The notes below the pieces were generated by a model. The model had not been told where the DNA came from, did no database searches, and saw only the letters and a program-made list of their open reading frames with translations. Shown one piece after another: positions 5,188-11,509 of a stretch of DNA of 11,509 bases. A program made the translations under genes and the position numbers. Origin of the DNA: CAIVPM01 sp049242865 (lineage in GTDB: Bacteria > Bacteroidota > Bacteroidia > Chitinophagales > Chitinophagaceae); NCBI GenBank assembly GCA_049242865.1, contig JBMLOR010000082.1, forward strand, positions 1-11,509, given 5' to 3'. The stretch's first letter is position 1, and every line of letters begins with the position of its first letter.

Positions 5188-6261
5188 ATGAAAGTATTTA
5201 ACTATCAACAATTATACAATTTCGCTTTTAATATTTTTACCAAAATGGGTTGTAGTGAGCAACATGCAACCACAGCCACAACAGTTTTACTTAATGCCGA
5301 TACACGAGGAATTGATAGCCACGGTATTGCACGACTTGTTGGTTATGTTCGACTTTGGGAAGCAAAACGTGTAAATGCAACACCCAATATTAGTATTATT
5401 CACCAAACTCCAAGTACTGCAACTGTAGATGGTGATGCAGGCTTAGGCTTAGTAGTTGCACCACAGGCTATGCAAATTGCTATTGATAAAGCTAAGCAAT
5501 GTGGCACAGGTTGGGTAAGTGTGCAAAATAGTAACCATTTTGGTATTGCAGGCTATCATGCTATGATGGCTTTAAAAGAAGATATGATTGGCATTGCCAT
5601 GACCAATGCTAGTGCTTTAGTAGCACCAACTTTTGGTATTGAAAAAATGCTAGGTACTAATCCAATTGCTGTAGCCATTCCTACAAAAAACGAGCAACCA
5701 TTTGTGGCAGATTTTGCCACTACAACTGCTGCCAATGGAAAGCTAGAGTTGTTGCAACGCAAAAATTTAGATACTCCAAATGGTTGGGTACAAGATGAAA
5801 ATGGCAACGAAACCAACAATGCACATGCTTTAAAACAAGGTGGTGCTTTATTGCCATTAGGAAGTGATAGAGAACATGGCAGCCATAAAGGATATGCTTT
5901 GGGTAGTATAGTTGATATTTTTAGTGCAGTACTCAGTGGAGCATCTTATGGTCCTTGGGCTCCTCCATTTCCTGCTTATGTACCTATGCCACAAAATATG
6001 CCAGGCAAAGGTTTGGGACATTTTTTTGGAGCCATGCGTATTGATGCTTTTAGGCCAGCTGACGATTTTAAACAACACATGGATAATTGGATTGCAAGAT
6101 TTAAAAACACTACACCAATTGATAGTAATAATCCTGTTTTAATACCTGGCCAACCAGAATTTGAAATGGAAAAAGAAAGAATGGCCAATGGCATTCCTTT
6201 GTTTGATAGTGTTGTGGATGAGTTAAAAGTGTTGGGAGAAAAGTTTGGGGTTGAGTTTTAA
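5188..6261 (+). CDS. Malate/L-lactate dehydrogenase family (Ldh_2) NAD(P)-dependent oxidoreductase
   Basis: A 357-residue cytosolic enzyme of the Ldh_2 family (relatives: AllD, YbiC, archaeal-type malate and sulfolactate dehydrogenases), which oxidise 2-hydroxyacids with NAD(P) and have no Rossmann fold of the classical type. I start at the ATG at 5188 (MKVFNYQQLYNF), which matches the usual family N-terminus; an in-frame ATG at 5125 would add 21 atypical residues. Family blocks: ADTRGIDSHGIARL (37-50), VDGDAGLGLVVAP (80-92), VQNSNHFGIAGYHA with His117 at the active site, TNPIAVAIPT, VADFATTTAANGKL and DREHGSHKGYALG (about 228-240). The sequence is complete, and substrate cannot be assigned from motifs. 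It stands alone on the plus strand. Its stop codon overlaps the stop of the opposing phzF-like gene by 4 bp. Confidence 0.92.
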   Translation: MKVFNYQQLYNFAFNIFTKMGCSEQHATTATTVLLNADTRGIDSHGIARLVGYVRLWEAKRVNATPNISIIHQTPSTATVDGDAGLGLVVAPQAMQIAIDKAKQCGTGWVSVQNSNHFGIAGYHAMMALKEDMIGIAMTNASALVAPTFGIEKMLGTNPIAVAIPTKNEQPFVADFATTTAANGKLELLQRKNLDTPNGWVQDENGNETNNAHALKQGGALLPLGSDREHGSHKGYALGSIVDIFSAVLSGASYGPWAPPFPAYVPMPQNMPGKGLGHFFGAMRIDAFRPADDFKQHMDNWIARFKNTTPIDSNNPVLIPGQPEFEMEKERMANGIPLFDSVVDELKVLGEKFGVEF

Positions 6262-7049
6262 CTAAAGTAAATTTCTCCCACCAAATACAACTTTCCTTTA
6301 CCACTAATTTCAACTCTATCACCTTTATCAACACAAGTTAAAAATCCTTTTCTTGCAGATAATTGAATGGCTGTCATAGTAGTTTTATTCAATTGTTTTG
6401 ACCAATAAGGAATTAATGTTGTATGAGCAGAACCAGTAACAGGGTCTTCGTTTATACCACATTGTGGAGCAAAAAATCTCGAAACAAAATCTACAGCAGT
6501 TCCTTTAGCTGTTATAATTACGCCTCTACAAGATAAATTTGCAATATTGCTAAAGTTTGGTACAATATTTTCAATGCTTTGCTGAGTATCAAAAACCAAC
6601 ATATAGTCGGTTTTTCCTTTGTAAATTTCTGAAGGAAGTATATTAAAGCAAGCTTTTAATTCATCCGTTACATCAACATTTTCAAAAACGTCTGTTGGAA
6701 AATTTAAAGTTAATAAATCTTCATTTTTTTCAACTGTGAGTTTACCACTTCTGTGCGAAAAAAACTCAATTAATTTACTAGAATAATTCTGGATATTAAA
6801 AATTACATAAGCAGCTGCTAAGGTTGCATGTCCACATAAATCAACTTCTGTTGTGGGTGTAAACCATCTTATTTCAAATTGATTGTTTTTGGGAACATAA
6901 AAAACAGTTTCGGCCAAGTTATTTTCTTCAGCAATTTTTTGCATTATATCGTCACTTAACCATGATGTTAAGGGGCATACAGCTGCTGGATTACCACTAA
7001 AAACTTCTTTAGCAAAAGCATCAACTTGATATATTTTAAGTGTGGTCAT
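6258..7049 (-). CDS. PhzF family isomerase
   Basis: A 263-residue protein of the PhzF fold (two related halves similar to diaminopimelate epimerase). Family blocks are YQVDAFAKEVFSGNPAAVCPL (7-27), AEENNLAETVFYV (40-52) with Glu47 corresponding to the acidic catalytic residue of PhzF, RWFTPTTEVDLCGHATLAAAY (61-81) and NEDPVTGSAHTTLIPYW (200-216). True PhzF isomerises DHHA in phenazine synthesis, but no other phenazine gene is present. Most bacterial PhzF-like proteins are of unknown substrate, so a metabolic isomerase or epimerase role is all that is supported. It lies 9 bp after acs and is probably co-transcribed with it, at the 3' end of that unit. It converges on the Ldh_2 gene with a shared TTAA at the two stops. 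Confidence 0.9.
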   Translation of the reverse strand: MTTLKIYQVDAFAKEVFSGNPAAVCPLTSWLSDDIMQKIAEENNLAETVFYVPKNNQFEIRWFTPTTEVDLCGHATLAAAYVIFNIQNYSSKLIEFFSHRSGKLTVEKNEDLLTLNFPTDVFENVDVTDELKACFNILPSEIYKGKTDYMLVFDTQQSIENIVPNFSNIANLSCRGVIITAKGTAVDFVSRFFAPQCGINEDPVTGSAHTTLIPYWSKQLNKTTMTAIQLSARKGFLTCVDKGDRVEISGKGKLYLVGEIYFS

Positions 7050-7058
7050 TTGTTGTGT

Positions 7059-8996
7059 TTATAACTTTCCATTTATGATGTCTTCAACTACTGTTGGGTC
7101 AAGCAAAGTGCTTGTATCTCCAATGTTCGACACTTCGCCTTCGGCAATTTTTCTTAAAATTCGTCTCATAATCTTACCACTTCTTGTTTTGGGTAAGCCT
7201 TTCACAAATTGAATTTTATCGGGTTTTGCAATTGCTCCAATAATTCGTGTAACGGTTTGTAGTAAATTTTTTCGAGTTTGCTCTTCATCGTCGTGGTGGC
7301 TAGTACAAATTACAAAAGCATAAATACCTTGACCTTTAATATCGTGAGGATATCCAACCACGGCACTTTCTACAACGCCTGCATGCATATTGATGGCATT
7401 TTCAACTTCTGCAGTTCCAATTCTATGGCCACTTACATTAAGAACATCATCAACACGGCCAGTAATTCTAAAATTACCATCAGCATCTTTTAAAGCCCCA
7501 TCGCCAGTGAAGTATAAATTATTGTAGGTAGCAAAATAATTTGTTCTACAACGTTCGTGGTCGCCCCAAGTAGTTCTTAAAATTCCTGGCCAAGGAGCTT
7601 TAATACAAAGGTTACCTTTAGTAATGCCTTGTTCATCTTTTTCTACAACTTCATTACCATTTTCGTCTACCAAAATAGGTTGTACGCCAGGCATAGGTAA
7701 TGTAGCCCAACTTGGTTTTGATGGAGTTACACCTGCTAAATTTGTAATTAAACAACCGCCTGTTTCTGTTTGCCACCAAGTATCTACTATTGGGCATTTT
7801 TGTTTGCCAATATGTTCATCGTACCAATGCCAAGCTTCTTCGTTAATGGGTTCGCCAACTGTGCCAAGGGTTTTTAAGCTCGATAATTTTTTTCCACCTA
7901 AAGGCAATAATCCAAAGCCCATTAAGCTTCTTATAGCTGTTGGTGCAGTGTATAAAATATTTACCTTGTGTTTGTCAACAATGTCCCAAAATCTTCCAGC
8001 ATCAGGGTAAGTTGGCACACCTTCGAACATTAACGATGTTGCACCAGCACTTAAAGGGCCATAAACAATATAAGAATGCCCTGTAATCCAACCAATATCA
8101 GCAGTACAAAAATGAATATCACCTTTTTGGTAATTAAAGGCGTTTATAAAAGTATAATTGGTCCACACCATGTAGCCTGCTGTAGTATGTACAACTCCTT
8201 TTGGTTTGCCTGTTGAGCCAGATGTGTACAAAATAAAAAGTGGATCTTCAGCATCCATTTCTTCGGCATCAAATTTTACTACGCCATCTTTTTCAACTTG
8301 TTGTTCTGCAAATTCCATTTCATCTTCCCACCAAAGGTCTCTACCTTTAATCATGCTTACAGGTGTACGGGTTCGTGTATAAACAATTACTTTTTTTACT
8401 GTTTTATTGCCAACTAAAGCATCATCAATTACATTTTTAAGCGGAATAACTTTTTCGCCCCTATAAGCCCCATCACAAGTAACAATATATTCGGCTTGTG
8501 CATCTTCTAATCTATCTGCAATACTTTGAGCACTAAAACCACCGAAAATTACACTATGAATTGCACCAATTCTGGCACAACCTAAAACTGCATAAGCCAA
8601 CTCTGGCACCATACCCATGTAAATGCAAACTCTATCACCTTTTTTAACGCCATTGTTTTTAAGAACTTGTGCAAATTGGCAAACTCTTTTGTGTAAGCGG
8701 TTGTAGGTAACCACACGAACTCTTTCGTCAGGATGATTTGGCTCCCAAATAATAGCAGGTTTTTCTCCAAGTTCTTGCAAATGCCTGTCAATACAGTTTT
8801 CTGTAATGTTTAGTTTTCCGCCAGCAAACCATTCAATTTTTGGTTCAGTGAAATTCCAATTTAAAACATTATCCCATTGTTTTCGCCATACAAAATGCTT
8901 TGCAATTTCACCCCAAAAATGTTCAGGATTATCAATACTAGCTTTGTAAGCATTATGATATTGCTCAAGAGAGTTTATTTGATATGGGTAGCTCAT
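7059..8996 (-). CDS. acs: Acetyl-CoA synthetase (AMP-forming)
   Basis: A 645-residue cytosolic ligase that converts acetate, ATP and CoA to acetyl-CoA, AMP and PPi. Length is close to the usual 650. The N-terminal region carries the ACS block FAGGKLNITENCIDRHL (57-73). The adenylate-forming core shows the phosphate loop YTSGSTGKPKG (257-267), the acetate-pocket and adenylate motif DTWWQTETGG (405-414), YFTGDGA (495-501), and the hinge GRVDDVLNVSGHRIGTAEVE (513-532). Near the C-terminus, KTRSGKIMRRILRKIA contains Lys608, the conserved catalytic lysine that is acetylated to switch off Acs in Salmonella (Pat/CobB system); that control is inferred here. The gene is divergent from porZ, 81 bp away, and leads a unit with phzF. 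A propionyl-CoA synthetase is less likely given the WWQTETG pocket. Confidence 0.96.
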   Translation of the reverse strand: MSYPYQINSLEQYHNAYKASIDNPEHFWGEIAKHFVWRKQWDNVLNWNFTEPKIEWFAGGKLNITENCIDRHLQELGEKPAIIWEPNHPDERVRVVTYNRLHKRVCQFAQVLKNNGVKKGDRVCIYMGMVPELAYAVLGCARIGAIHSVIFGGFSAQSIADRLEDAQAEYIVTCDGAYRGEKVIPLKNVIDDALVGNKTVKKVIVYTRTRTPVSMIKGRDLWWEDEMEFAEQQVEKDGVVKFDAEEMDAEDPLFILYTSGSTGKPKGVVHTTAGYMVWTNYTFINAFNYQKGDIHFCTADIGWITGHSYIVYGPLSAGATSLMFEGVPTYPDAGRFWDIVDKHKVNILYTAPTAIRSLMGFGLLPLGGKKLSSLKTLGTVGEPINEEAWHWYDEHIGKQKCPIVDTWWQTETGGCLITNLAGVTPSKPSWATLPMPGVQPILVDENGNEVVEKDEQGITKGNLCIKAPWPGILRTTWGDHERCRTNYFATYNNLYFTGDGALKDADGNFRITGRVDDVLNVSGHRIGTAEVENAINMHAGVVESAVVGYPHDIKGQGIYAFVICTSHHDDEEQTRKNLLQTVTRIIGAIAKPDKIQFVKGLPKTRSGKIMRRILRKIAEGEVSNIGDTSTLLDPTVVEDIINGKL

Positions 8997-9077
8997 GTAA
9001 TCGTATTTGTGGAGGCTAAAATAATCATTCGTACAATACAGTTTTTTCTTTTTTAGGTTTAAAGTTATATTTGGAGA
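8997..9077. promoter_or_regulatory. Divergent promoter region between acs and porZ
   Basis: These 81 bp must hold the start signals for acs (minus) and porZ (plus). For porZ a perfect -7 box is listed separately. For acs no convincing TAnnTTTG is present; the nearest is TATTTTAG on the minus strand at about 9018-9025, with one mismatch and no well-placed -33 element. A run of T residues lies at about 9042-9054. Confidence 0.4.
9066..9073 (+). promoter_or_regulatory. -7 promoter box for porZ
   Basis: TATATTTG is a perfect TAnnTTTG match ending 4 bp before the porZ ATG at 9078. A GGAG overlaps its end, one base before the ATG, too close to act as a Shine-Dalgarno sequence for that start. No TTTG is found at the -33 position, only a T-rich run. 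Confidence 0.42.
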
Positions 9078-11357
9078 ATGAAGTATTGCATGTTGATCTT
9101 TTTTTGGATAGGCAATTGTTTAACTAGTTTTGGACAATTACAAGGCATTGGTTTATGGCGTGATCATGTAAATCATCAAAATGCTATACAAATAACTAAA
9201 GGCGATAAAATATATGCAGCAACTACAAACAGTTTGCTTGTAATTGACCAACAAACAAATTCAACGGAAACTTATACCAAAGCAACAGGATTAAGTGACA
9301 TAGGAATTGCATGTATGGCTTATGACGAAACTACAAAACAAGTAATAATTGCCTATAACAATACAAATATTGATGTGTTTAAAAACGGTATTGTTAAAAA
9401 TATTAGAGATGTATTAAGAAGCACAATTGCTGGCGATAAAACTATTTATCATATTTATTGCAATAATGGATTAGCTTACTTAAGTACAGGGTTGGGTATA
9501 GTAGTTGTAAACCTGAGTAAGTATGAAGTTAAGGACACCTACATAATTGGTAATGGTGGAAATAAAATTAAAATAAACGCCACTACTATAAGCAATAATT
9601 TAGTGTATGCAGCCACAGTTGAGGGTTTAAAAAGGGCAAGTTTAAATAGTAACCTTGGTGCTTTAAGTAATTGGACAAATTTAAGCGGGAGCGGTGGGTT
9701 ATCAAATGGCGTTGTTGTTGATGTTGCTGTATTGAATAATGATGTTATAGTCCAAAAAAACGATTCTTTGTTAAGCTTTAATGGTTCAAGTTTTTCGTAT
9801 CTATATACCGAATTTGATTGGCCAATAATTGGATTAAATACAAGCAATAATAAAATTTTAATTTGTAATAGAAAGCCAACAGGTCAAAGCAAAGTGCTGC
9901 AATTAAATGGAAATGGCGTTGTTGAAAAAACTTTATCGGTTGCCAACATTATTTCATATCCAAAAGAAGCTGTTTTAATTGATAATGACTTATGGATTGC
10001 TGATTTTTTTGGCGGTGTTTCAAAAAATGCTACACAAAGATTTATTACAAATGGACCACCAAGTACGGCAGACGGACAGGTGATTTTTGCCAATAAAACC
10101 ATTATTGCAGCAGCAGGTAGTGTTAGTGATAATTACAATTATCAGTTTAACAGAAATGGTATTTATTTTTTTGAAGATGAAGTTTGGAGTAGTGTTTCAA
10201 ATTTTAATAACCCATTGTTAGATAGTTTGCTCGACTTTTCGAATCTTGCTTTCGATAATACCAATAAAATATTGTATGCTGGTAGTTTTGGTGGAGGACT
10301 TATAAGTATTGATGATGCTGATAATTTAAAAATTTACAAGCAAAATTCTAGTTTACAAGCTGCTATTGGCGACCCAGGAAATTATAGAGTTGCAGGTTTG
10401 GGTTTTGATAATAACCAACATTTATGGATAGCTAATTATGGAGCAGCAAAACCATTAAGCTGCAAAAAAGCAAGCGGTGGTTTTATAAACTTTTCTGTTC
10501 CTTTTACTTTAATTGAAAACAGCTTGTCACAAATTGTGGCAGATAATAACAATAACTTGTTTATTGTTTCGCCAAAAGGTAATGGATTATTGTGTTACAA
10601 TTATGGTAGTAATATTGATATTACGAATGATGATAAATGGAAGTTATTTAGGCAAGGAAAAGGAAATGGAAACCTGCCAAGTAATCAGGTAAATTGTGTT
10701 ACAAAAGATAAAAATGGATTAATTTGGGTAGGCACTAAAAATGGAGTTGCTGTTGTTGCTTGTTTTGAAGAAATATTTAATGCTAGTTGCGAAGCTATTT
10801 TGCCTATTGTAAAACAAGATGCTTTTGCAGGTTTTCTTTTTGCTAACGAAGATGTGCAATGTATTACAGTTGATGCAGCCAATAGAAAATGGGTAGGCAC
10901 CAAAAATGGAGTTTGGCTGATAAGCGAAGACGGTGAAAAAATTATTAACCATTTTAATCAAAATAATTCTTCTTTATTGTCAAATAATGTAAGAAGCATT
11001 GCTATTAACCCGCTTACAGGAGAGGTTTTTTTTGCAACTTTACAAGGTATTTGCAGTTATAGAGGCACTGCAACAGAAAGTGATGAAGCTATTAATGCAG
11101 CACTAGTTTTCCCTAATCCTGTGCCACCAAATTATAAAGGGCTAATTGGAATAAAAAATATCCCAAACAATGCTATTGTAAAAATTACAGAGCTTAATGG
11201 TAGATTGGTTTTTCAAACAAAAGCTACAGGAACACAGGCGGTTTGGAATGGATTAAATTATAACAATCAACGAATAACAAGTGGAGTGTATTTAGTATTT
11301 GCCAAAACACAGGATGGTGATGAAAGGTTGGTGAGTAAAATAGTTGTGGTGCAATAA
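9078..11357 (+). CDS. porZ: PorZ-like type IX secretion system protein (beta-propeller with C-terminal sorting domain)
   Basis: A 759-residue exported protein. The N-terminus is a signal peptide (MKYCMLIFFWIGNCLTSFGQ), cleaved near residue 19-20. The following block GIGLWRDHVNHQNAIQI, then KIYAATTNSLLVID, TKATGLSDIGIACMAYD and IIAYNNTNIDV, is the characteristic start of PorZ. Beta-propeller repeats fill most of the chain; late blades carry WVGTKNGVAVV (about 549) and WVGTKNGVWLI (about 604), 55 residues apart. The last 80 or so residues (VFPNPVPPNYKG... SGVYLVF...VSKIVVVQ) form a type IX sorting C-terminal domain. In Porphyromonas gingivalis PorZ is a surface part of the attachment complex that presents A-LPS to the sortase PorU; a similar role is inferred here. 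A second start at 9090 would remove the signal peptide lysine. No other T9SS gene is in the window. A generic propeller surface protein is the alternative. Confidence 0.82.
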   Translation: MKYCMLIFFWIGNCLTSFGQLQGIGLWRDHVNHQNAIQITKGDKIYAATTNSLLVIDQQTNSTETYTKATGLSDIGIACMAYDETTKQVIIAYNNTNIDVFKNGIVKNIRDVLRSTIAGDKTIYHIYCNNGLAYLSTGLGIVVVNLSKYEVKDTYIIGNGGNKIKINATTISNNLVYAATVEGLKRASLNSNLGALSNWTNLSGSGGLSNGVVVDVAVLNNDVIVQKNDSLLSFNGSSFSYLYTEFDWPIIGLNTSNNKILICNRKPTGQSKVLQLNGNGVVEKTLSVANIISYPKEAVLIDNDLWIADFFGGVSKNATQRFITNGPPSTADGQVIFANKTIIAAAGSVSDNYNYQFNRNGIYFFEDEVWSSVSNFNNPLLDSLLDFSNLAFDNTNKILYAGSFGGGLISIDDADNLKIYKQNSSLQAAIGDPGNYRVAGLGFDNNQHLWIANYGAAKPLSCKKASGGFINFSVPFTLIENSLSQIVADNNNNLFIVSPKGNGLLCYNYGSNIDITNDDKWKLFRQGKGNGNLPSNQVNCVTKDKNGLIWVGTKNGVAVVACFEEIFNASCEAILPIVKQDAFAGFLFANEDVQCITVDAANRKWVGTKNGVWLISEDGEKIINHFNQNNSSLLSNNVRSIAINPLTGEVFFATLQGICSYRGTATESDEAINAALVFPNPVPPNYKGLIGIKNIPNNAIVKITELNGRLVFQTKATGTQAVWNGLNYNNQRITSGVYLVFAKTQDGDERLVSKIVVVQ
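10725..10913 (+). repeat. Near-identical DNA repeat in adjacent porZ propeller blades
   Basis: A 24-bp segment encoding WVGTKNGV occurs at 10725-10748 and again at 10890-10913, differing at one base (ACT versus ACC, a silent change). The copies are 165 bp apart, exactly 55 codons, the size of one propeller blade. It reflects blade duplication or strong conservation of the blade core rather than a mobile repeat. Confidence 0.75.
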
Positions 11358-11456
11358 ATTGAAAATTTAATTCAACTAAATTAATAGTACTAAAGCAAAA
11401 GAGATTTATATTTACGAAGTATTAGAATTTTGAGAATCTTAATCTGCTTGTAAATT

Positions 11457-11509
11457 ATGCCACCTCCTAGTAGCGGCTTAACGCCATATAAAGAAAATCT
11501 TGATTTCGA
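11457..11509 (+). CDS. Possible start of a further gene, cut by the window edge
   Basis: An ATG at 11457 opens a frame without a stop to the window end, reading MPPPSSGLTPYKENLDF. The 99 bp between porZ and this ATG are AT-rich with no other gene. The bases in this frame are richer in GC than the preceding gap (AGTAGCGGC), which is consistent with coding sequence. Seventeen codons are too few to identify a family or be sure it is real. Confidence 0.35.
   Translation, partial: MPPPSSGLTPYKENLDF

Noticed and set aside
6258..7049. Phenazine biosynthesis cluster
   Set aside because: Only a PhzF-like protein is present, and such proteins are widespread in organisms that make no phenazines.
11359..11375. 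Inverted repeat TTGAA-AATTTAA-TTCAA just after the porZ stop as a terminator
   Set aside because: The stem is only 5 bp, mostly A-T, and no T-run follows it, so it is not a convincing intrinsic terminator.
11457..11509. GC-richer right-edge segment as part of a tRNA or other RNA
   Set aside because: No acceptor, D-arm or T-arm consensus is visible; an open reading frame explains the composition better.
1..11509. Mobile element, CRISPR array, toxin-antitoxin or defence system
   Set aside because: I saw no transposase, integrase, regularly spaced repeats, small paired genes or defence domains; all long frames fit metabolic, repair or secretion families.

Overview
This window reads as an ordinary chromosomal stretch of a low-GC member of the Bacteroidota, probably near Chitinophagaceae/Sphingobacteriia. 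Evidence for that placement: AT-rich DNA with few Shine-Dalgarno sequences, Bacteroidota-type -7 promoter boxes (TAnnTTTG), a PorZ-like type IX secretion protein with a C-terminal sorting domain, and DUF2911 and DUF1003 proteins. The exact genus cannot be read from the sequence. Coding density is high. I see no rRNA, tRNA, CRISPR array, insertion sequence or phage gene.

Layout. (1) 1-1921, all on the minus strand and read right to left: rpiB (ribose-5-phosphate isomerase B), a DUF1003 membrane protein, an exported DUF2911 protein, then the first 76 codons of a trans-sulfuration PLP enzyme that runs off the left edge. (2) 2014-4165, minus strand: a tight three-gene unit, TetR-family regulator then PaaE-like ferredoxin reductase then tadA, with 9-10 bp gaps. 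A perfect 10-bp palindrome lies beside the promoter box of the TetR gene. (3) 4302-4916, minus strand: recR. (4) 4917-5187: the longest gene-free stretch, holding a GC-richer, structured element that resembles dispersed intergenic repeats of Bacteroidota. (5) 5188-6261, plus strand: a malate/L-lactate dehydrogenase-family (Ldh_2) oxidoreductase, whose stop overlaps that of the convergent phzF-like gene. (6) 6258-8996, minus strand: acs (acetyl-CoA synthetase) followed by the phzF-like gene. (7) 9078-11357, plus strand: porZ-like gene, divergent from acs. (8) 11358-11509: a short tail with a possible start of another ORF.

Most genes are housekeeping or central metabolism: acetate activation, pentose phosphates, sulfur amino acids, tRNA editing and recombinational repair. 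The items most worth a second look are the TetR/PaaE pair without the rest of the phenylacetyl-CoA epoxidase, the palindrome next to the TetR promoter, the repeat-like element between recR and the dehydrogenase, and a recurring placement of perfect TAnnTTTG boxes only 4-5 bp before start codons (tetR, recR, porZ), which suggests leaderless mRNAs. I found no clear new multi-gene system.
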